A stretch of 50,403 nt of DNA from Clostridia bacterium (GCA_017440465.1 JAFSHF010000002.1:1-50403), one strand, 5' to 3'; positions 8,137 through 17,407 are shown, numbered from the stretch's first letter. Numbers and translations are program-made. Notes: generated by a model not told the origin, from the letters alone.

Positions 8137-9345
8137 TTATTTCTCTTTGGTAGGATAAGTATAAAAACTAATGCGATAGGTAAGCAAAAAGCCAAGGACC
8201 GCCGCAATGGCTAAATAAATAAAACCTTGACCTCGGAACAGTTCCAGCCCGATCAGCGCGGTGGCGATGGGGCAGTTGGTTACTCCGCCCAGAATGGCGA
8301 TCATTCCCAAAGCACCGCCAAAGCCGACATCCAGCCCCAAAAGCGAAGCCAGAGCCCCGCCCAGCGTAGCACCGATAAACAAAGACGGAACGATCTCTCC
8401 GCCCTTAAAGCCTGCCGCCACGGTAACAACGGTGAAGAGCATCTTCACCGCAAAGGCTTCATACCGCACTTCGCCATGGAACACCTTTTCGATGATCTCC
8501 ATTCCCCCGCCGTTGTAATCATAAGACCCGACCAGCCAGGTTAAAAGAATCAATAGCCCACTACCGATAAGGATGCGCACCGCAGCATTTTTGAACCAAC
8601 GCTTAAACAAATGCTCGCTCCAATGCAACGCATAACAAAACAGAAGCGCAGCTGCCGCGGCCGCGGCAACGATCAGCAAACCAACCGTCACCGCCTTCCA
8701 ACCAAGCGCAGGGACATTCATTGAAAACCGCTCCCAATGCACCCCGCAAAGAGAAGCAACTCCATAGGCAGTAAAGCCGGCCACCACTGTGGGATAGGAT
8801 GCATTCCAGGCATATTTCCCGATCCGCAACACTTCCAAAACAAAGACGATCGCGCCCAACGGTGTACCGAACAGGGCAGTAAAAAACGCGCCCATTCCCG
8901 CAACGATCAGAGATCGGCGATGATGATCTTCCAATTTAAAAAGTTTGCTCAACCAAGCGGCGATCCCGCCGCCCAACTGCAACGCCGCCCCTTCTTTGCC
9001 TGCCGAACCGCCGAAGAGATGGGTCAATACCGTTCCGCAAAAGATGGCGGGGACCAGCAGCGAAGAGACCTTCTTTTCCAGCCGCGCGCTTTCCATTACC
9101 CGAACGGTTCCCACATCGCTGACCTTACATATACGGTAAATCAACACAGTCAGCAAGCCGCCGACGGGCAGCAGAAAAATCAACCAAGGATGCGCGCCGC
9201 GCAGGGCGGTCGCCGCGGTGATCGCTTTGGAGAACACCGCGCCCAAGCCGCCGCAGATCCCGCCGATCAGCACCCCCAGCGCGGTCCAGCGAAGAAGGTA
9301 GATTCCTATAGTTTTAAGATTGATTTTTTCTTTCATTTTGCTCAT
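8137..9345 (-). CDS. ClC-type anion channel or transporter
   Basis: A 402-residue ClC-family membrane protein with about ten hydrophobic helices. GSAGKEGAALQLGGG corresponds to the GxEGP filter and gating-glutamate region, with the Glu present, and GGEIVPSLFIGA to the GxFxP region. The usual GSGIP serine motif is not seen in the N-terminal part; the matching place reads VGTVRVMESAR. Selectivity for chloride or fluoride is therefore open. There is no CBS domain. The first ATG is only 4 nt from AGGAG, so the second Met (three codons on) is an alternative start. Confidence 0.85.
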   Translation of the reverse strand: MSKMKEKINLKTIGIYLLRWTALGVLIGGICGGLGAVFSKAITAATALRGAHPWLIFLLPVGGLLTVLIYRICKVSDVGTVRVMESARLEKKVSSLLVPAIFCGTVLTHLFGGSAGKEGAALQLGGGIAAWLSKLFKLEDHHRRSLIVAGMGAFFTALFGTPLGAIVFVLEVLRIGKYAWNASYPTVVAGFTAYGVASLCGVHWERFSMNVPALGWKAVTVGLLIVAAAAAAALLFCYALHWSEHLFKRWFKNAAVRILIGSGLLILLTWLVGSYDYNGGGMEIIEKVFHGEVRYEAFAVKMLFTVVTVAAGFKGGEIVPSLFIGATLGGALASLLGLDVGFGGALGMIAILGGVTNCPIATALIGLELFRGQGFIYLAIAAVLGFLLTYRISFYTYPTKEK

Positions 9346-9365
9346 TTCACTCCTGATTCTGCAAA

Positions 9366-9394
9366 ATTATAACACATCGATTTGAATTTGTCAT
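9366..9394 (-). promoter_or_regulatory. Promoter of the ClC gene
   Basis: ATGACA (9394-9389) and TATAAT (9371-9366) on the minus strand are 17 nt apart. The leader to the ATG would be only about 15 nt, too short for a riboswitch. Confidence 0.72.
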
Positions 9395-9453
9395 CCCTTT
9401 TTCGACACCTCGCAGTCCTCGCTTTCATATACTGTATCGGAGGTGAAAATCAA

Positions 9454-9852
9454 ATGGCATTTTTGAATTGCGATTGCAGATGCAACTGTACGCCTTTGGC
9501 GTTTGTTGCCAGCTTAATCATCGGCGTTGTCGCCGCGTTTTTGCAGATCACCGCGGTCATCACTGTGACCCCCGCTTTTCTTTGGGTTCTCTTCGGTGTC
9601 GCGGTTGGCTTTTTGGCGATCGGGGTGCTTTCGTCCTGTTGCAACCGTTGCGGCGGCGAGTGCGGCTGTAACGCCCTTTCCGGCTTGCTGGTCGGCGCAT
9701 TGGGAACCGTTTTGATCGCGGTCATTCTCTTGGGTGTCACCTTTGCCGCCACCAGCGTTGTCGGCGCGATCTTTACCGGCTTGCTGCTCTTTTTCTTTGC
9801 GTTCCTGCTGAGTTCCGCCGCCTGCTTGATCCGCGCCCGCTGCGCCGATTAA
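9454..9852 (+). CDS. Small Cys-rich four-helix membrane protein
   Basis: A 132-residue protein I do not recognise by name. A short N-terminal head carries CDCRCNC, two hydrophobic helices follow, then a second Cys cluster CCNRCGGECGC in the connecting loop, then two more helices and a short tail ending with one Cys. Both clusters would lie on the same side of the membrane if the helices come in pairs, which would allow metal or redox chemistry between them. The start at 9454 is set by GGAGGTG at 9439-9445; the longer frame from 9382 lacks such a site. It is a single-gene unit, divergent from the ClC gene and closed by a strong terminator. Confidence 0.65.
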   Translation: MAFLNCDCRCNCTPLAFVASLIIGVVAAFLQITAVITVTPAFLWVLFGVAVGFLAIGVLSSCCNRCGGECGCNALSGLLVGALGTVLIAVILLGVTFAATSVVGAIFTGLLLFFFAFLLSSAACLIRARCAD

Positions 9853-9858
9853 CACTAA

Positions 9859-9890
9859 AAAATGCGTAGTGCGAAAGCACTACGCATTTT
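9859..9890. terminator. 14-bp GAAA-loop terminator
   Basis: Perfect arms 9859-9872 and 9877-9890 around a GAAA tetraloop, with T-rich sequence on both sides, lie between convergent genes. Confidence 0.92.
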
Positions 9891-9891
9891 A

Positions 9892-10542
9892 TTATTTTTT
9901 AAAAAATCGGATCGCGGCGCAGAAAAGCATCACCAATGCCGCCGAAAGAATGATTCCCGCGATAATATCGGTCAACCAATGAATACCGCAGATCAACCGC
10001 CCCACAACCGTGACAGCCATCACCACGATTGCCGCAACATTCAAAATCCACCGTAATATCTTTTTATTTGAAAGAAGATAGTCAAACATCATCATCGCTG
10101 TAGACATAACGCAAAGAATCAGAATGGTATGGGAGGAGGGATAGGACGCTTCCAACTCGCCCTCTAAGATGATCGGTCTGTAGTTTACGATAACAAACTC
10201 AAAAAAGGCATAAGTAAAAACAACCAAACTGTAAAAAGCACCCAAAACGATAATTTGGGGATCCACTTTCTTTATGCTTTTCCGAACCAATAATTGAATG
10301 AGGCCCAAAGCGGCAAAACCAAGGGCGACACCGATCGCGACCAACCCCAGAAAATCGGTAATTTCATACCATAGTAAATGCACACCGACGCGCTCGGCAA
10401 AGGCCTTATTGATTGTGGCCAAGCCGATGGAGGAGCCTTCGGGACCGATCGCCTGCACGTCAACGGACAATACCACGCCTGTGAATAAACAAAACATCAA
10501 AAACAAAATGCCCGATGCCATCAAATACTTTTTGAATTTCAT
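9892..10542 (-). CDS. PAP2-family membrane phosphatase
   Basis: A 216-residue membrane phosphatase with about six hydrophobic segments. The PAP2 motifs are present in order: NYRP (motif 1 region), SYPSSHT (motif 2 with the catalytic His) and GRLICGIHWLTD (motif 3). Such enzymes dephosphorylate phosphatidic acid or undecaprenyl pyrophosphate at the outer membrane face. The ATG lies 1 nt after the alr stop, with GGAG inside the end of alr, so it is the last gene of that operon. Cell-wall lipid recycling would fit next to alanine racemase, but this is inference. Confidence 0.85.
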   Translation of the reverse strand: MKFKKYLMASGILFLMFCLFTGVVLSVDVQAIGPEGSSIGLATINKAFAERVGVHLLWYEITDFLGLVAIGVALGFAALGLIQLLVRKSIKKVDPQIIVLGAFYSLVVFTYAFFEFVIVNYRPIILEGELEASYPSSHTILILCVMSTAMMMFDYLLSNKKILRWILNVAAIVVMAVTVVGRLICGIHWLTDIIAGIILSAALVMLFCAAIRFFKK

Positions 10543-10543
10543 C

Positions 10544-11653
10544 CTAATTCTCCTTTACAATTCTGGGTACCCGCTTGCCGATACCGCAGATCAGTTCATA
10601 ATGAATGGTGCCCAGCTCTTTGGCAACTTCATTAAAATCAATGCCATCCCCCAGCAGGATCGCTTCCTCCCCCGCTTTGCAAGGGATCTCGGAAACATCC
10701 ACCATCATCTGGTCCATACAAATATTACCTAAGATCTTCGCTTTTTTGCCGCCGATCAAGACATATCCTTTCCCCGAAAGACTGCGGGGATAGCCATCGG
10801 CATACCCTGCGCTCAGGGTGGCGACACGGCAGGTTTTTTCGGTGGTATACCGCCGCCCGTAGCTGAGATCGCGGCCGGCGGGCAGATCTTTCACAAAGGA
10901 GATCAGGGTCTTGACCGTCATCGCCGGTCGGAAGGAGTGTTCCCTGCCGCCGGGCTCCAAGCCGTAAAGGACAATTCCTGCCCGCACCATATCCAAATGG
11001 TATTTGGGATTCAAAAAGGTTCCCGCGCTGTTGGCGCAATGGCAAAGGGGCCGGAACCCCCGCTGCTGCAGCAGGTCGCGCACCTGCATAAACCGCTCAA
11101 ACTGCGCGTCGGTATACGCTTCTTCTCCATCGGTATCGGCGACGGAGAAATGGGTAAATAACCCTTCAAATTCGATATTCGGCAGATCCGCCACCGCCTG
11201 CGCCTCGCTTGCGGCAGAGGCGGCATCAAAGGCATCAAAGCCGATTCTGCCCATACCGGTATCCAGCGCGATATGCACCTTGGCGGATTTCCCCAAAGCC
11301 ACCGCCGCGGCGGAAAGGGCGCGGGCATCTTCCATACTGAATACCGTCTGGCTGATCCCCTCGGAGATCAACTGCGAAAAATGATGCTCCGGTGTATAGC
11401 CCAAAATCAAAATCGGTTGGGTCAGCCCCAATTCCTTCAGTTCCATCGCTTCCTGCAAGCAGGAAACACCGAAGAAATCCGCGCCCAGCCGCGCCAAATA
11501 GGGTGCTACGTGGTCGACCCCGTGCCCATAGGCATTGGCCTTGACCACCGCCATGATCTTGCAGTCCTTCCCCACCTGCGCGCGTACCTTATGAAAATTT
11601 TCGCCGATGGCAGAGCAATCGATCTCTGCCCAGGTTCGTTTAAAATGTTCCAT
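10544..11653 (-). CDS. alr: Alanine racemase
   Basis: A 369-residue fold-type III PLP enzyme that interconverts L- and D-alanine for peptidoglycan. AVVKANAYGHG contains the PLP-binding Lys, GYADGYPR lies near the catalytic Tyr region, and CMDQMMVDV is the conserved C-terminal block. The start at 11653 (MEHFKRTW) is preferred over the longer frame because family members begin shortly before RTWAEID. It overlaps the end of nnr by 14 nt. The cluster nnr-alr is common in Firmicutes. Confidence 0.95.
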   Translation of the reverse strand: MEHFKRTWAEIDCSAIGENFHKVRAQVGKDCKIMAVVKANAYGHGVDHVAPYLARLGADFFGVSCLQEAMELKELGLTQPILILGYTPEHHFSQLISEGISQTVFSMEDARALSAAAVALGKSAKVHIALDTGMGRIGFDAFDAASAASEAQAVADLPNIEFEGLFTHFSVADTDGEEAYTDAQFERFMQVRDLLQQRGFRPLCHCANSAGTFLNPKYHLDMVRAGIVLYGLEPGGREHSFRPAMTVKTLISFVKDLPAGRDLSYGRRYTTEKTCRVATLSAGYADGYPRSLSGKGYVLIGGKKAKILGNICMDQMMVDVSEIPCKAGEEAILLGDGIDFNEVAKELGTIHYELICGIGKRVPRIVKEN

Positions 11654-13034
11654 CTTCCAGCTCCATCCAAGCATTATCAATATAATCAGCGATCTGCTCC
11701 GGTTGCAAGGCGCGTACGCTATGCTCCGCCGCCGCCAAATGGGCGGCGCGGTTATGCAACCAGACCGCTGTTTTAACCAAGTCGAAGGGCTCGCCCTTCC
11801 CTGCCAACATCCCCGCGATCAACCCCGCAAGAACATCGCCGCTGCCGCCCTTGCCCAAGGCAGAGCAGGGCGCGGAGAGCAATTCCGCCCGAACACCGTC
11901 CGTCACCAAGGTGGCGGTGTCTTTTAACACTAAAATGACCTTATATTTCTTTGCAAACGCCATCGCAATAGCGATGCGATTTTGCAAAAGGGCTTCTTTA
12001 TCCATCCCGATCAAGCGGGCAAACTCCCCGATATGCGGGGTAAGCACCGTCAAACTCTTACGGGGCGCAAGATGCTTTTGCAGATGGAATAAGCCGTCCC
12101 CATCGATGACCAAGGGGGAAGATTCTTCCAACCGCGCTTTTAATGTTTCTTCCGCTTGGGTGCTTCGCCCCAAGCCACTGCCCACCAGGCGGGCATCGCA
12201 GGCTCCATCTTTTAAGATCGGACCGTAGAATTTCTTTGCCAACGCAGGCTTGATCTCCTGCGGGACATCGGCATAGACCAAGCCGACCCCGCTTTGCAAC
12301 GCGCCCTTGATCGCCAAAGCGGCGGCGCCGCTGTATTCGGCAGAGCCGACGCTCATCCCCACCGCACCATAGGAATTTTTATGCCCCCAAAGACTGCGCT
12401 TGGGCAGAACAGGGGTCAGTTCCTGCAAGGTAATTTCATCCGCATAGGCTTGCGGAATCCCGATATCCGCCAAAATCACTTCGCCGCAATCGGCAAGCAG
12501 ATGGCAGGGTTTCTTAAATGCAAAGGTAATGGTTTGAATGGGGCGCAATGTTCCTTTGGAGCAGCAGCCCGAATTGCCGTCCATCCCGCTGGGGAGATCG
12601 ATCGCCACCACCGGCGCATCGATTTGAGCAAACAGCTCCTGCACCTTTTGGGGCAGTTCCCCGCGAAAGCCGGTGCCAAAGACACCGTCCACCACCAGAT
12701 CAAAGCCCGCAGGGCTTGAAACGATGGGAACGCCCAATTTCTTGCACCGCTCGGCATAATAAATGCAATCTTCCGATTTGGGCGCATCGACTTGCAGAAT
12801 AGCAGGCTGATAGAGCGGATGCAATAAGCAAGCCAGCGCATAGGCATCGCCGCCGTTATTGCCGCCGCCCGCCAACAAAAGAACGCGGGAATACCCCCGC
12901 TCTTCCATCAAAGCGGAAACCGAACGGTACAGCGTTTCTGCGGCATTTTGCATCAGCCGCAGCGAAGAAAATAAGCCTTCTTCCACCGCCCGCTGATCCA
13001 TTCTCTTCATTTGAGAAGGAGTTACGATCTTCAA
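11640..13034 (-). CDS. nnr: Bifunctional NAD(P)H-hydrate epimerase/dehydratase
   Basis: A 464-residue metabolite-repair enzyme. The N-terminal YjeF_N epimerase domain starts with KIVTPSQMKRMDQRA and carries LLLAGGGNNGGDAYALA. The C-terminal ribokinase-like dehydratase domain has LTPHIGEFARLIG and GKGGSGDVLAGLIAGML. Together they restore damaged NAD(P)HX. The start is a TTG at 13034 that overlaps the upstream stop (TTGA); it fits the family N-terminus, although no strong ribosome binding site is visible, suggesting coupling to the gene before it. Confidence 0.93.
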   Translation of the reverse strand: MKIVTPSQMKRMDQRAVEEGLFSSLRLMQNAAETLYRSVSALMEERGYSRVLLLAGGGNNGGDAYALACLLHPLYQPAILQVDAPKSEDCIYYAERCKKLGVPIVSSPAGFDLVVDGVFGTGFRGELPQKVQELFAQIDAPVVAIDLPSGMDGNSGCCSKGTLRPIQTITFAFKKPCHLLADCGEVILADIGIPQAYADEITLQELTPVLPKRSLWGHKNSYGAVGMSVGSAEYSGAAALAIKGALQSGVGLVYADVPQEIKPALAKKFYGPILKDGACDARLVGSGLGRSTQAEETLKARLEESSPLVIDGDGLFHLQKHLAPRKSLTVLTPHIGEFARLIGMDKEALLQNRIAIAMAFAKKYKVILVLKDTATLVTDGVRAELLSAPCSALGKGGSGDVLAGLIAGMLAGKGEPFDLVKTAVWLHNRAAHLAAAEHSVRALQPEQIADYIDNAWMELEDGTF

Positions 13035-13513
13035 CGCAATTTACCCCGCGCGCGAACGGAAAAAACATCCAAAACAGCCTCGGTAGGCTGGAACAAAATG
13101 CAGACCTTGTTGCCCTTTTCATCATAGGTGATCCAATAATATTCCGGCTCTTCCCCCTGATTGGAAAGGAAGGAGCGGGTCGGGCATTGCACCGCAGGAC
13201 GATTGGCGATGGGACCGTAGCTTTCGGTCTTGGCAATGCTCGCCTTCATTAAATCGCGGCGCCGCTCCCGATTGATGATCTTGGCAAAGCCGATCTCATC
13301 CTCCAAAAGGGTATATTCCAATTCATAAAAGAAGGAAAGATACAGTCGATAAGCGATATAGCAAAGGCCAGCGCAAAGAAGGATGCCTATCAAACCGAGA
13401 GTCATAATGAGAAAAACACCCAGCACCATCGGCGCAACGGTATAGACTGCCTGCATGGCACGATCCTTCATCGTCATCTTATAAGGAAGGCTGTATTCAA
13501 TAAAATTTTCCAT
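13031..13513 (-). CDS. DUF6106-like membrane protein
   Basis: A 160-residue protein with two adjacent hydrophobic helices (about residues 23-60). A soluble beta-rich C-terminal part follows, starting YELEYTLLEDEIGFAKI, which resembles bacterial PH-like membrane-associated domains. I assign it to the DUF6106 group from general resemblance; no function is known. GGAGG precedes the ATG. It leads the nnr-alr-PAP2 operon and overlaps nnr by 3 nt. Confidence 0.65.
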   Translation of the reverse strand: MENFIEYSLPYKMTMKDRAMQAVYTVAPMVLGVFLIMTLGLIGILLCAGLCYIAYRLYLSFFYELEYTLLEDEIGFAKIINRERRRDLMKASIAKTESYGPIANRPAVQCPTRSFLSNQGEEPEYYWITYDEKGNKVCILFQPTEAVLDVFSVRARGKLR

Positions 13514-13597
13514 AATTGAAACCTCCGAATTTTTTCTAATATATTATTTTAACATAAATTAATAATAAATTCAATATGAGTTTCTTTTAAAAAACTA

Positions 13598-13626
13598 TTG
13601 ATTTTCTTAATATAATATGTTAAAAT
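13598..13626 (+). promoter_or_regulatory. Promoter of the pheST T-box transcript
   Basis: TTGATT at 13598-13603 and TAAAAT at 13621-13626 are spaced 17 nt apart, with TGT before the -10. The start point would fall just before T-box stem I. Confidence 0.72.
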
Positions 13627-13639
13627 CTTTCCAAACGCA

Positions 13640-13885
13640 ATGAATGAGCGTAAAAAGATGCTGATTTCCCGCGAGAAGAGAAGGGTTGCCACCGGCTGAA
13701 AGCACCCGAGCGAAGGAGCGGCATTGATATTCAACTCAGGAGCGGTGCTTTCCGAAAAAGCAACGGTGGCTTTCCCGTTAAAAAAAGCGTCAATGAGTGC
13801 CGAAAAATCATTTTCGGAATCAGGGTGGTAACACGGGTTTATTTTACATCTCGTCCCTATCAACAGGGGCGGGATTTTTTATTTT
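13640..13885 (+). ncRNA. T-box leader, phenylalanine-specific
   Basis: A tRNA-sensing leader. The T-box sequence AGGGTGGTAACACG is at 13822-13835, followed by a terminator. Stem I closes with GAG (13646-13648) on CUC, and TGCTG pairs with CGGCA higher up. The specifier loop then lies on the 3' side, with TTC (Phe) at 13730-13732. Uncharged tRNA-Phe should pair there and stabilise the antiterminator, raising pheST expression. The rest of the 400-nt gap is the AT-rich promoter region. Confidence 0.93.
13850..13880 (+). terminator. T-box regulated terminator
   Basis: CTCGTCCC (13850-13857) pairs with GGGGCGGG (13866-13873), with two wobble pairs, followed by six Ts. The 5' arm region competes with the T-box antiterminator. 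Confidence 0.88.
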
Positions 13886-13913
13886 TAGTTAAAAATTTGA
13901 AAGGATAGATGTT

Positions 13914-14966
13914 ATGAACAACAAGGTTACTCAGTTGCGGGAAGAATTTCTCGCAAAGCTTGCCGCGGCGCAGACCGCGCAGGAGACCGAAGAGATCCGC
14001 GTGGAATACCTGGGCAAGAACGGTTCCATTACCGGTCTTCTCAAGGGAATGAAGGATCTTTCGATCGAAGAGAAAAAGGACTTCGGTCAGAAGGTGAACA
14101 TTCTCAAAAATGAAGCGGCGCAGAAAATTACCGAAAAATTAGAAGAGATCAAAGCCAAGGAACTGGAAGCGGAGATCAACGCGATGCCGGAATTTGATAT
14201 CTCCACCCCTGCCGATCTGGAGCGGGGCAGTTATCATCCCATCACCTTGGTGCAGCGTCAATGCGAGGATGTCTTTAAGTCGATGGGCTTCATTGTCGAA
14301 GATTATTCCGAGATCGTCACCGACTACGAGTGCTTTGAGGCATTGAATATCCCCAAGCATCACCCTGCTCGTGATATGCAGGACACCTATTATCTGGAAA
14401 ACGGCCAGCTTTTGAAGAGCCATACCAGCGCGGCGCAAAACGCCATCTATCGCAAATATAAGGATGCGCTGATCAACGACGGTGTACCCATCAAGGCGAT
14501 CTTCCCCGGCCGCTGCTTCCGCAACGAAGCCACCGACGCTTGCCACGAAAATACCTTCTTCCAGATGGAAGGTGTGATGGTGGATAAGGATATCTCCATC
14601 TCCAACCTCATCTATTTTATGAAGACCATGCTCTCCGAAGTGTTCCAAAAGGATCTGAGCGTGCGGCTGCGGCCCGGTTTCTTCCCCTTTGTTGAACCCG
14701 GATTCGAGCTGGACATCAGTTGCCTCATCTGCGGAGGCGAGGGTTGCCCCTCCTGCAAGCACAGCGGATGGCTGGAGCTTTGCCCCTGCGGGATGATCCA
14801 TCCCGAAGTATTGAAAGCGGGCGGCATCGACCCTGAGGAATACACCGGCTTTGCCTTTGGCTTGGGTCTGACCCGCCTGGCGATGATGAAATACGGCGTC
14901 AAGGACATTCGGGATCTTAATTCCGGAAGCCTTAAGACCATGGCGCAGTTTACCGACGACCATTAA
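13914..14966 (+). CDS. pheS: Phenylalanine-tRNA ligase alpha subunit
   Basis: A 350-residue class II synthetase catalytic subunit. An N-terminal coiled coil (about residues 1-85) contacts tRNA. Class II motif 2 is PGRCFRNEATDACHE and motif 3 is FGLGLTRLAMMKYG. A Cys-rich insert (CLICGGEGCPSC, then CPCG) resembles a zinc knuckle, as in many clostridial PheS proteins. It forms an alpha2-beta2 enzyme with PheT, whose gene starts 20 nt downstream. Confidence 0.97.
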   Translation: MNNKVTQLREEFLAKLAAAQTAQETEEIRVEYLGKNGSITGLLKGMKDLSIEEKKDFGQKVNILKNEAAQKITEKLEEIKAKELEAEINAMPEFDISTPADLERGSYHPITLVQRQCEDVFKSMGFIVEDYSEIVTDYECFEALNIPKHHPARDMQDTYYLENGQLLKSHTSAAQNAIYRKYKDALINDGVPIKAIFPGRCFRNEATDACHENTFFQMEGVMVDKDISISNLIYFMKTMLSEVFQKDLSVRLRPGFFPFVEPGFELDISCLICGGEGCPSCKHSGWLELCPCGMIHPEVLKAGGIDPEEYTGFAFGLGLTRLAMMKYGVKDIRDLNSGSLKTMAQFTDDH

Positions 14967-14986
14967 GGAAAGGAGAACGAACGACT

Positions 14987-17347
14987 ATGTTTTTATCGAT
15001 GAATTGGTTATCCGATTATGTGGATTTTTCCGGATTGGATAAGTTGAAGTTAATCAATCAATTTTCCCTTTCCACCGCCGAGGTCGAAAACGAGATCTTC
15101 TTCAAGGGAAGCGATATCGAGGGCATTGTTCTGGCAGAGATCAAGGAAGTTGCCGAGCATCCCGAATCCAAAAAACTGCACCTTTTGAAGGTGGATATGG
15201 GCAGCGGCGAGCTGCAAGACGTTGTTTGCGGTGCGCCGAACGTTCGGGTCGGAATGAAGACCGCCTTTGCTCCTTTGGGTGCCAAGATCGGTGAGATCAC
15301 CATCGCTCCCCGCGCTTTGGCGGGATATACCTCCAACGGTATGTGTTGCTCTGAGCGGGAGCTGGGCATCTCCGAGGACCACGAAGGCATTATGGATATC
15401 ACCGAAGATTACCCGCTGGGTACGCCCATCAAGGAGATCTACGATATCGACGATATCATCTTCGAGGTAGATAATAAATCCCTCACCAACCGCCCTGATC
15501 TTTGGGGGCACTACGGGATCGCCCGCGAATTTGCGGCACTGATCGGCCGCCCCTTAAAGCCTTTGGATTGCGTGGATTTAGCGGCCTACGATCATCTGCC
15601 CAAGGTGGATATGAAGATCGAAGATCCCCTCTGCCAGCGGTATTCCTGCCTGCAGGTGGAAAATATCACCAAGACCGTCAGCCCGATGAATATGCGGATC
15701 CGCCTTTATTACTGCGGGATGCGCGCCATCAACCTGCTGGCCGACCTGACCAACTATCTGATGCTGGAAATGGGCCAGCCGATGCACGCCTTTGATTCCC
15801 GCAAGGTGGAAAAACTGCGCATTAAGCGGTTTGATAAGCCCCATACCTTCCGCACCTTGGACGGTGTGGATCGCAACTGCGATGAAAACACCCTGATGAT
15901 CTGCAACGGCGATACTCCCGTTGCCATCGCGGGTATTATGGGCGGTTTGGACAGCGAAATCGTGGAAGATACCACCCGCCTGACCTTGGAATCGGCGACC
16001 TTTGATGCGGTCAGCATCCGCAAGAGCACTGTCCGCTTAGGGCATCGCACCGATGCTTCGATGCGCTACGAAAAGTGCCTCGACCCCGAAATGACCGTTC
16101 CCGCCATCGCCCGCTTTGTTCGGCTCTTAACCGAGATCGACGGCGGTGTCAAGGTGGTCTCCGCCTTGACCGATGAATATGCGTATCAATATCCGGTGCG
16201 TCAGCTTTCCTTTGACAAGAATTTTGTCGATCGCTACACCGGCATTGAGATTGCCAACGAGACCATCGAAAAGACCCTGACTGCCTTAGGCTTTAAGGTG
16301 ACCGTTTCGGGCGACAATTTCGATGTGACCGTTCCTTCCCACCGCGCCACCAAGGACGTTACCATGAAGGCGGATATCATCGAAGAGATCACCCGCATCT
16401 ACGGCTATGATAACTTCGATGTCCATACCGCCAACGCACCGCTCTACCCTGTTCGCGCCGCGGAAGAGAAGACCTTGGAGGATAAGATCAAGGATCTTTT
16501 GGTCAAGCGGTTCTCTCTCCACGAACTGCATTCTTATGTCTGGGCATACTACGATGAATATAAGGAATTGGGCATCGAGGTGGAGGAGAATATTAAGCTG
16601 GTCAACGCCACCAACCCCAATATCGAAACCATCCGCCGCTCCATCATCCCCACCCAACTTTGCCAGATCAAAACCAATGTCGGCTACGCGCCCTCCTTCG
16701 GTGTCTTTGAGATCGGTCGGGTGGTCAACGGCTTGAAAGAGGATGGGTATTGCGATGAGCGCAAAAAACTTTGCATCACCCTCTTTGATAAGACCAAGAG
16801 TGTGGAAGCCCTTTATTATGAACTGCGGGATATTCTGGCAATTATGGCAGACGATCTGCGCCATACCGCATTGACCTATAAGACCGCGCAGGCGACCAAA
16901 TCCTATCAGCATCCCCGCAACCTCAACGAGATCTATATGAACGGGGTTCTGCTGGGTGAGATGGGCATCTGCCATCCCACCGTTGCCAAGAAGATCGATA
17001 AAAAAGCGGCGATCGTCTTTGCCGAGATCGACGTTTCCCTCTTTGCCGAGCAGGAAAATGCCTCCATCGCCTATCAGGAGCCTTCCAAGTATCCCGAAAT
17101 GGAGATCGACGTCACCTTTATCAGCCAAAAATTTGCTCCCATCGGCGAAGCCATCGCCAAGGCAAACTGCCCCTGGATCAAGTCGGTCAAGGTCTATGAT
17201 ACCTATCAGGACGAGAGCGGAAAATCCATTACCATCCGCATCCTCTTCTCCGATAACGAGCGTACCTTGACCAAAGACGAGGTCATGGCGGTGGTGGATC
17301 AAGTCATCGCTGATCTGGATGCCCAAGGGATCCCGATGAAAAAATAA
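14987..17347 (+). CDS. pheT: Phenylalanine-tRNA ligase beta subunit
   Basis: A 786-residue protein of normal family length. Order of domains: EMAP-II-like tRNA-binding domain (around residues 40-150), B3/B4 editing region (from about 210), B5 DNA-binding-like domain (about 405-475), catalytic-like core and the C-terminal FDX-ACB domain (about 695-786). It completes PheRS and edits Tyr-tRNA-Phe. AAAGGAG lies upstream, and expression is set by the T-box before pheS. Confidence 0.97.
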   Translation: MFLSMNWLSDYVDFSGLDKLKLINQFSLSTAEVENEIFFKGSDIEGIVLAEIKEVAEHPESKKLHLLKVDMGSGELQDVVCGAPNVRVGMKTAFAPLGAKIGEITIAPRALAGYTSNGMCCSERELGISEDHEGIMDITEDYPLGTPIKEIYDIDDIIFEVDNKSLTNRPDLWGHYGIAREFAALIGRPLKPLDCVDLAAYDHLPKVDMKIEDPLCQRYSCLQVENITKTVSPMNMRIRLYYCGMRAINLLADLTNYLMLEMGQPMHAFDSRKVEKLRIKRFDKPHTFRTLDGVDRNCDENTLMICNGDTPVAIAGIMGGLDSEIVEDTTRLTLESATFDAVSIRKSTVRLGHRTDASMRYEKCLDPEMTVPAIARFVRLLTEIDGGVKVVSALTDEYAYQYPVRQLSFDKNFVDRYTGIEIANETIEKTLTALGFKVTVSGDNFDVTVPSHRATKDVTMKADIIEEITRIYGYDNFDVHTANAPLYPVRAAEEKTLEDKIKDLLVKRFSLHELHSYVWAYYDEYKELGIEVEENIKLVNATNPNIETIRRSIIPTQLCQIKTNVGYAPSFGVFEIGRVVNGLKEDGYCDERKKLCITLFDKTKSVEALYYELRDILAIMADDLRHTALTYKTAQATKSYQHPRNLNEIYMNGVLLGEMGICHPTVAKKIDKKAAIVFAEIDVSLFAEQENASIAYQEPSKYPEMEIDVTFISQKFAPIGEAIAKANCPWIKSVKVYDTYQDESGKSITIRILFSDNERTLTKDEVMAVVDQVIADLDAQGIPMKK

Positions 17348-17348
17348 C

Positions 17349-17377
17349 TTGTATTCTTCTGAGTTTTAGTATATAAT
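17349..17377 (+). promoter_or_regulatory. Promoter of ireB
   Basis: TTGTAT at 17349-17354 and TATAAT at 17372-17377 are 17 nt apart, directly after the pheT stop, with no terminator between. ireB may therefore be read both from here and from the T-box transcript. Confidence 0.62.
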
Positions 17378-17407
17378 TAGAATATATCGAGCAGGAGGTT
17401 TGAACCG

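Noticed and set aside
8718..9372. Plus- and minus-strand open frames inside the ClC gene
   Set aside because: Frame shadows of the membrane protein, without start signals.
9346..9453. Fluoride riboswitch upstream of the ClC gene
   Set aside because: The predicted promoter leaves a leader of only about 15 nt and no crcB-motif sequence is visible.
13549..13863. 104-residue minus-strand open frame before pheS
   Set aside because: It lies on the antisense strand of the T-box leader.
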